Source: an uncultured Actinomycetes bacterium
GTDB taxonomy: Bacteria; Actinomycetota; Coriobacteriia; Coriobacteriales; Atopobiaceae
Assembly: GCA_900313905.1 (NCBI GenBank)
Contig: OMTG01000063.1
Location: 1 to 55,188 of the forward strand
DNA: 55,188 bases
Reading direction: 5' to 3'
Below the pieces are notes generated by a model. That model saw only the letters and a program-made list of their open reading frames with translations, made no database searches and was not told where the DNA came from. The first letter of the stretch is position 1; every line of letters begins with the position of its first letter. Of the stretch, positions 8,890-18,516 are shown one piece after another. The position numbers and the translations under genes were made by a program.

Positions 8890-10028
8890 GAAGATCCCCT
8901 CCCTGTCCTGGGGATGCTGGCGAAGACCCGGAAGCGCCCCGCCTTGGATGCTATCGCAAAGACACCGCCCAGCTCTTCGCAGCGTGCCCGCATGCCGGCG
9001 AGCCCCATGCCACGCTCCTCGAGCCCTTCTGTGCCCTCGGGCACCGCCCCATCATTCTCGCAGCTGATCTGCCACATGCCCGGAAAGCTCCTGACCCGGA
9101 TCTCAGCATGCTCTGCATGGGCATGGCGGGCGGCATTCGTGAGTGCCTCTCGTCCGAAGCTCACGAGGAAGCGCCGGATTGCGACAGGGGCATCCCGCTC
9201 GAGATCGCAGGCGACCGTGACATGCACGATGCCCGATTCGCGGGCCAGGCGCCCAAGCGCTGCCTTCGCATCGAGCCCTGTGTCCTCCAGGGCATGGACG
9301 CTTGCCCGCATCGAGCTCAGAGCTTCATTCAGGCCTTCCGAGAGATCGGAGAGCTCCTCTTCGACCCCATCCTCCCCCTGATGCACGATCTTCAGGGCCT
9401 CCACCTGGAGCAGGAGCCTCGTCAGCGTATGGCCGACCGAATCATGGATGCTCCGTGCGATGCGCGTGCGCTCTGCAAGCTCCGCTGCGTGCACCTCGTC
9501 GTTTCGTGCTTCATCGAGCTCGGCATTCTTCGCCCTGAGCGCCAGCAGATCGTCCGAGAGCGCATCGCGTGTCTCATGGAGATCCCGCTCGGCAGCGGCA
9601 AGGCGCATGGTGCGCTCCGAAAGCAGGCAGGACCCTGCGACCGCCGCCACGAGCGCCGCATCCCAGGCAATCGCCTCAGGCATCCGCAGGGCCTGGGGCA
9701 GCGTGGATGCAAGCGATGCCCAGAGGGCGCCCTTCCCGAAGGCACGCTCGCTATCGTAGGCAGCAAGCGGCACAAGGAAGAAGGCTCCTGGCACGAGGGC
9801 GGAAGCCACAAGGAAGGCTGCTACGGCCACCTGGGCTGCCCGCCTATGCGCAGGCCAGGCCAGCTCGAAGAGAGCCGAGGCAGAGATGCCCGCTGCCATG
9901 CCCACGGCTGCCGCAGCATCGATCGCTCCTCCGCCGGCCATCAGCACGGCAGAGAAGGCGAGCGCCACGAGCTTGTCCACCAACTCATCCATGCCTTCCA
10001 GTATATCGGCAGGACCTGTGTTCCCCAT
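8886..10028 (-). CDS. NarL-type sensor histidine kinase
   Basis: The protein has several hydrophobic segments in its first ~170 residues, a coiled-coil stretch, the HisKA_3 phosphoacceptor motif (RIARSIHDSVGHTL) and a C-terminal ATPase with a GMGLAGM glycine box. It senses an unknown signal at the membrane and phosphorylates the adjacent response regulator. The start is uncertain: ATG codons at 10046, 10028 and 9992 and longer frames up to 10172 are possible, none with a good ribosome site. A perfect palindrome at 10044-10059 covers the 10046 codon, so I favour 10028 or 9992 (380 or 368 residues). Confidence 0.85.
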   Translation of the reverse strand: MGNTGPADILEGMDELVDKLVALAFSAVLMAGGGAIDAAAAVGMAAGISASALFELAWPAHRRAAQVAVAAFLVASALVPGAFFLVPLAAYDSERAFGKGALWASLASTLPQALRMPEAIAWDAALVAAVAGSCLLSERTMRLAAAERDLHETRDALSDDLLALRAKNAELDEARNDEVHAAELAERTRIARSIHDSVGHTLTRLLLQVEALKIVHQGEDGVEEELSDLSEGLNEALSSMRASVHALEDTGLDAKAALGRLARESGIVHVTVACDLERDAPVAIRRFLVSFGREALTNAARHAHAEHAEIRVRSFPGMWQISCENDGAVPEGTEGLEERGMGLAGMRARCEELGGVFAIASKAGRFRVFASIPRTGRGSS

Positions 10029-10043
10029 GGCTCGATCGGGAGG

Positions 10044-10059
10044 CATGACAAATGTCATG
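10044..10059. promoter_or_regulatory. Palindrome between two-component system and ABC exporter
   Basis: A perfect inverted repeat, CATGACA-AA-TGTCATG, lies in the divergent region, 79 bp before the exporter ATPase gene. Its position fits a binding site for the adjacent NarL-type response regulator. This is inference. Confidence 0.45.
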
Positions 10060-10137
10060 GGCAGAAGGTGACAGCGCTCACTTATCCAGAAGCTCCCAAT
10101 CCCCGATACTGGAGCCATCCTCCAGAAAGGGGACGCC

Positions 10138-11091
10138 ATGCCAGACAGAACGCCCATTGTCCGCATCGACAATCTTGTGAAGCGCTATCAGGAGCTCGTC
10201 GCCGTCGACCACCTCTCCCTGAAGATCGCCCCCGGCGAGATCTTCGGCCTGCTCGGCCCGAACGGCTCGGGCAAGACGACGACCATCAGCTGCATCCTCC
10301 AGCTTCTGAGATACGACCATGGGACGATCGAGCTCTTCGGCGAGCCGATGGCAGCCGACCGCTATGACCTGAAGCGGAGGATCGGCATCGTGCCCCAGGA
10401 CATCGCGGTCTTCGACGAGCTCTCCGTCCGCGAGAACATCGATGCCTTCTGCGCGCTCTATGTGGAAGACCGGAAGCGGCGCCGTGCCCTCGTCGACGAG
10501 GCGATCTCCTTCGTCGGCCTAGAGAGGTTCGAGAAGTTCCGTCCCGCCAAGCTCTCAGGCGGCCTGAAGCGCCGCCTCAACATCGCCTGCGGCATCGCCC
10601 ACAAGCCCGACCTCATCATCCTCGACGAGCCGACCGTCGCCGTCGACCCCCAGAGCCGCCAGGCCATCCTCGATGGGATCCATGGCCTCAACAAGGAAGG
10701 CGCCACGATCATCTATACTTCCCACTACATGGAGGAGGTGGAGCAGCTCTGCTCCCGCATCATGATCATGGACCATGGCGGCGAGGTCGCAAGCGGCACC
10801 GCCGATGAGCTGAAGGCCCTGATCTCGACCGGAGAGCGCATCTCGATCGAGGTCGGAGCGGTGCCTTCTTCCGTGCTCAGCCAGATCCAGGCGCTGCCCG
10901 AATGTGCCAGCGCTTCCCTGGCAGACGGCATGCTCAGGATCGACTGCCGCCACGGGGCCCACAACCTGAGCGACATCCTCTCCGTCCTCGCCGCTGCTGG
11001 TGTCCCCATGGGCCGGGTGCTCTCCGAGCCGCCGACCCTGAACGATGTCTTCCTCGAGATCTGTGGCCGCGACCTGCGCGACCAGCTCTGA
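10138..11091 (+). CDS. ABC transporter ATP-binding protein (ABC-2 exporter)
   Basis: The 317-residue protein has Walker A (GPNGSGKTT, about 41-49), the ABC signature (LSGGLKRRL, about 140), Walker B (LIILDEPT) and the H-loop (YTSHYMEE). The C-terminal ~80 residues form the extension typical of drug/antibiotic export ATPases. It energises the two membrane proteins that follow 12 bp and further downstream. The divergent NarL-type system upstream resembles the organisation of the LnrLMN linearmycin exporter, so export of an antimicrobial or lipid-like compound is likely. Confidence 0.93.
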   Translation: MPDRTPIVRIDNLVKRYQELVAVDHLSLKIAPGEIFGLLGPNGSGKTTTISCILQLLRYDHGTIELFGEPMAADRYDLKRRIGIVPQDIAVFDELSVRENIDAFCALYVEDRKRRRALVDEAISFVGLERFEKFRPAKLSGGLKRRLNIACGIAHKPDLIILDEPTVAVDPQSRQAILDGIHGLNKEGATIIYTSHYMEEVEQLCSRIMIMDHGGEVASGTADELKALISTGERISIEVGAVPSSVLSQIQALPECASASLADGMLRIDCRHGAHNLSDILSVLAAAGVPMGRVLSEPPTLNDVFLEICGRDLRDQL

Positions 11092-11103
11092 AGGAGGTGC
11101 ACC

Positions 11104-12261
11104 ATGGCCGCAAGCTTCAGGACCAGCCTCCTCGCCCTCATGAGGGATAAGGGCACCATCTTCTGGACCCTCCTCTTCCCGATCATCCTCTCGACGCTCT
11201 TCATCTTCATGTTCTCCGGCATCGAGGAGAACTATGCCGCCATCACCTCGCGCCTGGGTTTGATCGAAAGCTGCGATCTTTCCCAGGCGCCCGGCCTCGA
11301 AGAGACGCTCGATGCGGTCTCGGATGCCGGTTCGGATGAGCATATCGTGGACCTCACGTACTTCGGAAGCGAAGAGGAGGCTGAAGCGGCGGCGCGCGAA
11401 GGCGCAATCGATGCCTATCTGACCCTCTCGTCCGAAGGCACGCCCGAGCTCCACATCGGCCAGCAGGCCGCCCGCCTCCCGATGTCGGTCCTCGAGAGCG
11501 TCCTCGACACCTATCTCCATACCGCCCGTGCCATGGAGGAGGCAGCCAGGATGCATCCCGAGGCAGCTGTGTCAGGAGAGCTGGCCCAGGCCTTCATGGG
11601 CGCCGCCCAGAAGACGGTCCGGGTGAGCTATACGAAGACCGCCCCCAATCCGAATGTGCGCTACTACTATGCCCTCCTTGCCATGTCGGCAGGCTTCGGC
11701 TCCTTCTTCGCCCAGATCACGATCAGGCGCCTCATGGCGCCTCTGAGCCCGGTCGGCGCCCGTCAGACGCTGGGCGCCATCCCCCGCTGGAAGATGCTTG
11801 GCGGAGCCCTTGCGGCTTCCTTTGCCTGCCAGCTTGCCTGCCTGATTGCCGCCACCCTCTACATGCATCTTGCAGCCGGCGTCGACTTCGGCGACCGCCT
11901 CCTGGGCGTGATCCTGGCGCTTGCGCTCTCGACCTTGGTTGCCTGCTGCGCTGGGGCCTTCGCCGGCACCTTCCTCCACATCGAGACCGGCATGCTCTCG
12001 GGCATCATCACCCTGCTCTCGCTCTTCACGGGGCTCTATGGGCAGCCCTCCCAGCAGCTCGCCGACGCCGTCGAGGCGGCCGTGCCCGCCCTTTCCCATC
12101 TCAATCCGCTCTGGCAGATGGCCCATGCCTTCTTCTCGCTCCTCTATTACCGCACCCTCGATGCGTTCTTCCGGAACTGCTTCGCCCTTCTGGCCATGAG
12201 CCTTGCCTTCTTCATCCTGGCCGCCCTGCGCATGAGGAGGATGAGCTATGAGCATCTGTAG
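11104..12261 (+). CDS. ABC-2 type permease, first subunit
   Basis: The 385-residue protein has one N-terminal hydrophobic helix, an extracytoplasmic domain of about 150 residues, then about five membrane segments in the C-terminal half: the ABC-2 permease layout. GGAGG is located 6 bases before the ATG. Its end overlaps the next permease gene by 14 bp, so the two are co-translated and probably form a heterodimeric channel with the ATPase encoded upstream. Confidence 0.88.
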   Translation: MAASFRTSLLALMRDKGTIFWTLLFPIILSTLFIFMFSGIEENYAAITSRLGLIESCDLSQAPGLEETLDAVSDAGSDEHIVDLTYFGSEEEAEAAAREGAIDAYLTLSSEGTPELHIGQQAARLPMSVLESVLDTYLHTARAMEEAARMHPEAAVSGELAQAFMGAAQKTVRVSYTKTAPNPNVRYYYALLAMSAGFGSFFAQITIRRLMAPLSPVGARQTLGAIPRWKMLGGALAASFACQLACLIAATLYMHLAAGVDFGDRLLGVILALALSTLVACCAGAFAGTFLHIETGMLSGIITLLSLFTGLYGQPSQQLADAVEAAVPALSHLNPLWQMAHAFFSLLYYRTLDAFFRNCFALLAMSLAFFILAALRMRRMSYEHL

Positions 12262-13435
12262 GACCCATCTCAAGATCCTGGCCGGACACCGGATCTACAT
12301 CCTCATCTATCTGGGGATGCTCTCAGTCTTCGCCCTCCTGATTGCGCTGCCCTATGCAGGCTCCCAGACGGTCTTCACCGCAGAGGCGGTCAAGGTCGCC
12401 GTGGTCGACCACGACGGATCGGCGCTCTCCCGCGCCCTCAGGAGCCGCATCGAGGATGGGAACGTGCCCGTGGAGCTGGCGGACTCCGATGATGCCATCC
12501 AGGATGCCCTCGCCCGCGACACGGTCTCCTATCTCCTCATCATCCCCGAAGGATGGGGCGAGGGGCTCGTCCAGGCTGCGCAGGCCGGAAGCGCCGCTCC
12601 CGACCTCAGCTCTGCGATCTCCTACCAGTCAGGGCAGGCGCATCTTATCGACCTCGAAGCTACGAGCTACGCCGATGCGCTCTATGGGCTGGCAGCATCA
12701 GGGACCACGGACCAGGCAGAGCTTGCTGCTTCCGCAGACAAGGCCTGGCAGGACGATGCAGAGGTCCAGATGGTCGCCGCTGAGGCCACGCCGCTTTCTG
12801 ACGGCGTTATCGTAGCTGCCCTCTTCTCGAGCTATTCGCTCTTCTCGTCGATCACGATCGCGATCTCCTTGCTGATGGATGCCATCCACAAGCCAGCCAT
12901 CGAAGGAAGGCTCCTGGCGGCGCCCACGACGAGAAGAGCAAGGAACCGCGCTCTCTTCGGCACCTGCGCAGCTGTCGCGCTCATCGCCTGGGGCGTGAAT
13001 GTCGCGCTGCAGTTCGTCTTCCTCGGCACTGGTGCGCTCGCGTCCTCCCCCGTACAGCTCGCCCTCGTCTATCTCGGCATGCTCGTGAATGCCCTCTGCG
13101 CAGCAGGCATCGGCTACCTGATCGGCCAGTTTCGGATTGGCGAGAACGCCGCCAATGCCTTTGCCAACGTGCTGGGCATGGTGATGAGCTTCTTGGGAGG
13201 CGCCTGGGTGAGCCTTCCAGCGCTGCCTGACGGCGTGAGGGCGCTTGCCCACTTCACGCCGACCTACTGGGTCTCGGAGGCGACTGGCGCCGCACAGACC
13301 CTGACGGAAGTGGATGCGCACGCATTGCTGCCAATCTTCGAGGACTTCGGCATCGCGCTCCTCTTCGCCTGCGCGATCGCGCTTGCAGGGATGGCGCTGG
13401 CCGCACGGCGGGCCGAGGGCGGCATCCAGGCCTGA
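12248..13435 (+). CDS. ABC-2 type permease, second subunit
   Basis: A 395-residue homologue of the preceding permease with the same layout: one N-terminal helix (about 14-34), a large outer loop and about five or six C-terminal helices. The start lies inside the preceding gene (14-bp overlap). Together with the ATPase and first permease it should form an exporter. The transported compound is unknown, but the regulator context suggests antibiotic or envelope-stress resistance. Confidence 0.88.
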   Translation: MSICRTHLKILAGHRIYILIYLGMLSVFALLIALPYAGSQTVFTAEAVKVAVVDHDGSALSRALRSRIEDGNVPVELADSDDAIQDALARDTVSYLLIIPEGWGEGLVQAAQAGSAAPDLSSAISYQSGQAHLIDLEATSYADALYGLAASGTTDQAELAASADKAWQDDAEVQMVAAEATPLSDGVIVAALFSSYSLFSSITIAISLLMDAIHKPAIEGRLLAAPTTRRARNRALFGTCAAVALIAWGVNVALQFVFLGTGALASSPVQLALVYLGMLVNALCAAGIGYLIGQFRIGENAANAFANVLGMVMSFLGGAWVSLPALPDGVRALAHFTPTYWVSEATGAAQTLTEVDAHALLPIFEDFGIALLFACAIALAGMALAARRAEGGIQA

Positions 13436-13445
13436 AGCAGCACGG

Positions 13446-13480
13446 GAGGGGCCGCAGCACCATATGCGCTGAGGCCCCTC
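13446..13480. terminator. Convergent hairpin between exporter operons
   Basis: Arms GAGGGGCC and GGCCCCTC enclose a 19-base loop that can pair further (CAGC/GCTG). It sits between two convergent operons and has no T-run. Confidence 0.5.
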
Positions 13481-13505
13481 ACTGCACTGCTCTGGCAAGC
13501 CTTCC

Positions 13506-15332
13506 CTATTCTGCGAACTGGCTGTTGTAGAGGGCGGCGTACTTCCCGCCCTTTGCCATGAGCTCGTCGTGGGTGCCCTGCTCGACCACATTGCCGCCTT
13601 CCATATAGAGGATCAGGTCGGCATCGCGGATCGTCGAGAGCCTATGGGCGATAACGAAGGAGGTGCGGCCCGCCATCAGCGCGTCCATCGCCTTCTGGAC
13701 CTTCCGCTCGGTCCTCGTATCGACGTTCGAGGTCGCCTCGTCGAGGATCAGGAGCGGCGCCTTCTTCACCATCGCACGCGCAATCGTGATGAGCTGGCGC
13801 TGGCCAGCCGAGATCTCATCCGGATCGAGCATCGTGTCATAGCCATGGGGCAGCGCCTTCACGGCTCCCGCAAGGCCACAGGCTTCGCAGGCCCGATCGA
13901 GGTCCTCGTCAGTCACCCCTTCGATATTGAAGGCGATGTTCTCGCGCAGCGTGCCCTGGAAGAACCAGGTGTCCTGCAGGACCATCGCGAACTGGTCATG
14001 GACATTCTCGCGGGTCACATCGCGGGTCCTCACCCCATCGATCCTGATCGAGCCATGGTCGAGCTCATAGAAGCGCATGAGGAGGTTCACCATCGTCGTC
14101 TTGCCTGCGCCGGTCGGACCGACCAAGGCCACCTTCTGCCCCGCCTTGAGCTCTGCCGAGAAGTCGTGGATGATCTCATGCCCTGGCACATAGCTGAACT
14201 TCACGTGGTGGAACTGGACATCGCCTTTGACCGGGGTGCCCGAGATCGCACCCGTTGCAGGATCTCTCACCTGCCCGAGATGCTCCGTCTTGCCCGATTC
14301 GTCAGCCAGCTCCTCCTCGTCGAGGAAGCCGAAGATGCGCTCGAGCGCCGCTGCGATCGTCTCTATCGACGATGCTGCCTGGGAGATGTTCTGGAGCGGC
14401 TGCGTGAAGAGACGGATATAGACCATGAAGGCAACGACCACGCCGAAGCTGATCGAGCCCTGGATCGCCAAGGCGCCACCCACGAGGCACACCGCCACAT
14501 AGGCGAAGTTGCCGATGAAGATCATGAGGGGCATCATCAGGCTCGAAAGGAAGTTGGAGCGCTCATTGGCCACGGCGAGGCGCTGGTTCAGGCCCGTGAA
14601 GCGCGAGCGCTCCTGTGCGGCGCCATTCGAGATGCGCACTACATCGAGGCTGCCTGCCACCTCCTCGACCTGGCCATCGACGGCAGCGAGCGCCTGCTGC
14701 TGCTCGGCGAAGTAGGGCTGCGACTTCCTGATGATGCCGCTCGTGAGGAGCGTGCCGAGAAGGGCGGCTGCGATGCCGGCTGCCGCCATTTGCCAGTTGG
14801 TCGCGAACATCATCGCCGCCGAGCCAAGAAGCTGTGCCACAGAGCTCACAATCGAGGAGAAGGACTGGTTGAGCGACATGTTGACCGAATCGATATCGTT
14901 CGAGAAAAGCGAGATGGTCTCACTGTTCGGACGGGCATCGAGATAGCTCAGAGGGAGCCGGTCGATCTTCCGGGAGAGATCCTCCCTCAGGTCCTTCGAG
15001 ACATTCTGGATCACGCCGGCAATGATGAAGCCCTGGAAGAAGCTCAGGGCGAAGCCGATGAGGTAGATGACGGCGAGGAAGATCCCGAGCCGCTGGATCA
15101 GTCCCAGATCGATGGCGCCCGCAAGGCCTGCCTGGATCGCGTCAGCCATCTCGCCGAGATAGTTCGGGCCGATGAGGTTCATCGCTGCCCCGCCCAGAGC
15201 CAGGATGCAGGAGATGAGGAAAGGAACAGCATATCCCTTCGCCTTTCCATACCCCATGAAACGTCTGATCACCGAAGCCTTGCCTGCATCTGCACGCCCC
15301 GTGCTGGCGCGCTTCTTCTCATTCCTAGACAT
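13506..15332 (-). CDS. ABC exporter half-transporter (canonical NBD)
   Basis: The 608-residue protein has six membrane helices and a C-terminal ATPase: Walker A (GPTGAGKTT), a signature written ISAGQRQ, and Walker B plus catalytic Glu (LLILDEATSNVD). The N-terminus has a basic cytoplasmic extension. It overlaps the upstream partner gene by 8 bp. In such heterodimeric exporters one subunit keeps a full catalytic site, and this is that subunit. Its partner is interrupted, so if the TGA there is real this protein may lack its heterodimer mate. Confidence 0.93.
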   Translation of the reverse strand: MSRNEKKRASTGRADAGKASVIRRFMGYGKAKGYAVPFLISCILALGGAAMNLIGPNYLGEMADAIQAGLAGAIDLGLIQRLGIFLAVIYLIGFALSFFQGFIIAGVIQNVSKDLREDLSRKIDRLPLSYLDARPNSETISLFSNDIDSVNMSLNQSFSSIVSSVAQLLGSAAMMFATNWQMAAAGIAAALLGTLLTSGIIRKSQPYFAEQQQALAAVDGQVEEVAGSLDVVRISNGAAQERSRFTGLNQRLAVANERSNFLSSLMMPLMIFIGNFAYVAVCLVGGALAIQGSISFGVVVAFMVYIRLFTQPLQNISQAASSIETIAAALERIFGFLDEEELADESGKTEHLGQVRDPATGAISGTPVKGDVQFHHVKFSYVPGHEIIHDFSAELKAGQKVALVGPTGAGKTTMVNLLMRFYELDHGSIRIDGVRTRDVTRENVHDQFAMVLQDTWFFQGTLRENIAFNIEGVTDEDLDRACEACGLAGAVKALPHGYDTMLDPDEISAGQRQLITIARAMVKKAPLLILDEATSNVDTRTERKVQKAMDALMAGRTSFVIAHRLSTIRDADLILYMEGGNVVEQGTHDELMAKGGKYAALYNSQFAE

Positions 15333-17082
15333 GGGCAGCCTCCTCAGCCGACATCTGCGAATTCACGATCTCCTGGTAGGGCTTGCAGCTCTTCAGCAGC
15401 TCCTCATGGGTGCCCTGGCCCACGACCCTGCCCTGGTCGAGCACCAGGATCTGGTCAGCGTCGCGTATCGTGGAGACGCGCTGGGCGACGATGAGGCGGG
15501 TCGTGCCTGCGCATTCACGCTCGAGGGCATCCCTGAGCGCACGGTCCGTGGCGAAATCGAGCGCCGAGAAGGAGTCATCGAAGACGAGGATCTCAGGCTT
15601 GCGTGCCAAGGCACGGGCAATCGCGAGGCGCTGGCGCTGGCCTCCCGAGACATTGCGCCCTCCCTGCTCGATGGTGGCATCGGTGCCTGCGGGCAGCGTC
15701 TGGACGAAGTCTGCCTGGGCGATCGCAAGGGCATCCTCGACCTCCTGGTCGCTGCGCGTGGCCGCAGCCTCGCCGTAGCAGATGTTGGTCTTCACGGTGC
15801 CCTTGAAGAGCGTCGCGGTCTGCGGGATGTAGCCCACCCGGTTGTGGAGGTCATCGAGATCGAAGTCCTGGATGGGCACGCCGTCGATCAGGACCTCTCC
15901 TCCCGTCGCGTCGAAGAGCCGGTCCACGAGCTGGACCAGGGTCGTCTTGCCCGAGCCTGTGGCGCCGATGAAGGCAATGGTCTCGCCCTGCTTCGCCTTG
16001 AAGCTCACATGGGAGAGCACACGTGCCCCATCATCCGGATAGCTGAAGGAGACATCGCGGAACTCGACCGTGCCCTGCTGGCTCTCATCGACCATGGCCC
16101 CAGCTCCCGAGACGATCGAGCTTGTGGTGCCTATGACCTCCTGGACGCGGCGTACAGAGACCTGGGCACGCGGAAGCATAACGAAGACCATATTGAGGAG
16201 CATGAACGCCATGATGATCTGCATCGCATAGTTCGAGAAGACGACCATCTCGGAATAGAGCGTGAGCTTCGCGGAGGCGCCTGCCGCCGCAATCAGGAAG
16301 GCGCCGATCCAGTAGACCGCAAGCGTGAGCCCCGAGCTGATTGCCGTCATCCCCGGGTTGATGACCGCCATCGTCTTGGTGGCGACCATGTTGTTGTCGG
16401 TGATGTCCTGGTTCGCGGCAGCGAACTTCTTCTGCTCATAGGCTTCGGCATTGTAGGCATGGACCGGACGGATGCCCTGGAGATGCTCGCGGACGAGGCG
16501 GTTCACGACGTCGTTCAGGCTCTGGATGCGCTGGAAGCGCGGCAGCACCACGACCACGGTCAGAACGAGCATCGCGACCACGCAGGCAGAGGCGATGGCG
16601 GTGGCTGCCGACCACTGTCAGGAATAGCCAATGATCTTCACGACTGCCCATACCGCCATCACAGGAGCCTTCACGATGGCATTGAGCCCCTGTGCCACGA
16701 GGTTCTGGATCTGGGTGATATCGTTCGTGCAGCGGTTCACGAGGGAGGCCGTGCCGAAGCGCTCGGCGTCGCCCTTGGAGAGCTCGAGGGTCTGCTCGAA
16801 GACCTTCTGGCGCAAGGTCTGGCCGAGGCCGGATGCCACCTTCGCTGCCAGATAGGCGACGATGGCGCTTGCGACCAGGCTGCCCAGGGCGCAGCCGAGC
16901 ATGGCAGCAGCCTGTGCCAGAATCTCCTGCATCGTGGATCCCGGCGTCTCGACCAAGGTCGTGATGCGGGCGAGATAATCGGGCAGGGTGAGCTCGAAAT
17001 AGGCTTCGGCGAAGATGCCGGCAACCGACAGGATCACCAGGATCCATTGCCGCTTCGTCAGGTAGCGCAGCACGCCGATCAT
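15325..17082 (-). pseudogene. ABC exporter half-transporter broken by an in-frame TGA
   Basis: Two open segments, 16618-17082 (154 residues) and 15325-16617, are in the same frame and are separated only by a TGA at 16618-16620. Together they form a ~585-residue ABC half-transporter: six helices, Walker A (GATGSGKTT), signature (VSGGQRQ) and a degenerate Walker B (FDDSFSALD) typical of the non-canonical subunit of heterodimers. The local sequence reads GYS-stop-QWS; from memory, relatives have Trp at the stop (SWQW), so TGG to TGA is likely. TGA is the normal stop of other genes here, so recoding is unlikely. A nonsense mutation, or a sequencing error, explains it. Confidence 0.8.
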
Positions 17083-17123
17083 AGGCAGACCACTCTTTTC
17101 TCTTTCACTAGCAACTCTTTCTA

Positions 17124-17137
17124 CTATTAAATATTAG
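17124..17137. promoter_or_regulatory. Candidate MarR operator upstream of the ABC pair
   Basis: CTATTAAATATTAG is an imperfect 14-bp palindrome in an AT-rich patch, between the terminator of the MarR gene and the ABC start at 17082. MarR proteins bind such AT-rich palindromes, so it may let the regulator control the exporter. Confidence 0.35.
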
Positions 17138-17141
17138 TCCG

Positions 17142-17166
17142 AAAAAAGAGCCGCACGTCGCGGCTC
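17142..17166 (-). terminator. Rho-independent terminator after the MarR gene
   Basis: Perfect 7-bp arms (GAGCCGC/GCGGCTC), a 5-base loop and a run of six T on the minus strand. It separates the MarR gene from the ABC genes, which therefore need their own promoter. Confidence 0.85.
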
Positions 17167-17187
17167 AGACAGGGCGCTATCCTGCCC

Positions 17188-17721
17188 TCAGGATGTCCGG
17201 ACCTCCCCATCGTCCGCCTCGATCACCGCCTCGTTGATGTGCTCCAGAGGCGGCGAGTCGATGCCGCCACGCTCGCAGAGCATGCCTTCAATCTTGTCCA
17301 TGAGGCGGATGAGCTCACGGGACTCATCGGGCGTCAGCGCATCGAAGATCTCCTCGATGTGGCCGACCGCTGAGACCAGGTTGGCACGGGCATAGGCAGA
17401 GCCTGCCTCGGTCGTATGCACGACGATGCCCCGGCGGTCCTCAGGATTGATCTCGCGGGTGATGAAGCCCTTCTTCTCGAGGGAGCGCAGCGTGTTCGCG
17501 ATGCGGGCGGGGCTCACCTTCAGGCGGCGCGCAAGCTCCGAAGGGGCAAGGCCATCCTGCTCGTAGCTGAGCGTCCCCAGGACCCCCATCTCCCCACGGG
17601 AGATGTTGGGCTTGTCCGCCATGACCGTATGCTCCATCACGACCGTGGTGCGGAAGAAGCTGGTGGCAAGATCTGCCCTCTCGGAAGAGGAAAGCATATC
17701 ACGCGCAGCCCTGCTCTCCAT
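17188..17721 (-). CDS. MarR-family transcriptional regulator
   Basis: The 177-residue protein carries a winged helix-turn-helix (about 50-115; LAPSELARRLKVSPARIANTLRSL and the wing INPEDRRGIVV) flanked by dimerisation helices. AGGAGG lies just before the ATG at 17721. It is followed, after a terminator, by the ABC exporter pair on the same strand, a common arrangement in which the MarR protein represses a multidrug exporter until a ligand binds. The ligand is unknown. Confidence 0.9.
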   Translation of the reverse strand: MESRAARDMLSSSERADLATSFFRTTVVMEHTVMADKPNISRGEMGVLGTLSYEQDGLAPSELARRLKVSPARIANTLRSLEKKGFITREINPEDRRGIVVHTTEAGSAYARANLVSAVGHIEEIFDALTPDESRELIRLMDKIEGMLCERGGIDSPPLEHINEAVIEADDGEVRTS

Positions 17722-17906
17722 GGGCCCTCCTTCCAGCTGCCTTCTCCTTACGCCACCATGCTACCCATCCCTGGAATCGATTACGTCCTAAAAGCTATTT
17801 CTATTGGAAATTGTTTATGGATTCATCAGCTTCTCCACAGAACGGCGCATGCCGGCATTGAGCTAGAATGATGCAATCGGAGAGCGTCTGCAAGGAGGCC
17901 AGAGCC

Positions 17907-18491
17907 GTGATAACGAATGAGCGCCCTGCCGCCTTCATGGATGCCGTGCTCGCGATCGTGATGACCAGACTGGTGCTGGAGCTGGCACATCCGGCAACGG
18001 CGAGCATCGAAGGATTCCTTGCCCTCAAGCACGAGCATTTCGCCTACGCCGTCTCCCTCTTCTGGCTCGGCTCGATGTGGGTCAGCATCACGACGGAGCG
18101 GGATGCCATCGAGCGGGTCGACCGCCATGTGCCCTGGCACATGATCGTGCTGCCCTTCTTCTCGTCGCCTATCCCCTATGCCACAATCCTCGTGAGCGAG
18201 GACTTCGGCTCTGTGGCCTATCAGTCCTTCTACGGCATCATCGTTATGGCCCTGACCTTTGCGAACCTCAGGCTGGGGCGTGCGGCCGAGCAGGCAAATG
18301 CTGGAATCGAGAAGGTCGATACGGCCCAGATGCACCGGCGCCAGCGTCTTCTTGCCATCGACTGCCCCACGAAGGCCATAGGCCTCCTGATCTGCATATC
18401 CGTCTGGCCGCCAGCGATGGCGATCGCAGTCGCCGTGGCAGCAGCCTTCATCACGATAGGCGTCCATCTCCCCCAGCAAGAGGATGCATGA
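17907..18491 (+). CDS. TMEM175-family (DUF1211) membrane protein
   Basis: A 194-residue protein starting at GTG, with AAGGAGG eight bases upstream; a longer ATG start at 17868 lacks a ribosome site. The first helix reads AFMDAVLAIVMT, close to the FSDGVxAIAxT signature of TMEM175-type K+ channels (here Asp is kept but Gly is replaced by Ala). Four to five hydrophobic helices follow. Bacterial members form K+-permeable channels, so ion conduction is plausible. The weakened signature leaves selectivity open. Confidence 0.75.
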   Translation: MITNERPAAFMDAVLAIVMTRLVLELAHPATASIEGFLALKHEHFAYAVSLFWLGSMWVSITTERDAIERVDRHVPWHMIVLPFFSSPIPYATILVSEDFGSVAYQSFYGIIVMALTFANLRLGRAAEQANAGIEKVDTAQMHRRQRLLAIDCPTKAIGLLICISVWPPAMAIAVAVAAAFITIGVHLPQQEDA

Positions 18492-18516
18492 AGCGCGCTA
18501 CCGGAAAGCGAGAGCC

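Noticed and set aside
15325-17082. TGA decoded as Trp in this organism
   Set aside because: Many intact genes here end in TGA (for example at 226-228 and 11089-11091), so a changed code is not supported; a single nonsense change or error is simpler.
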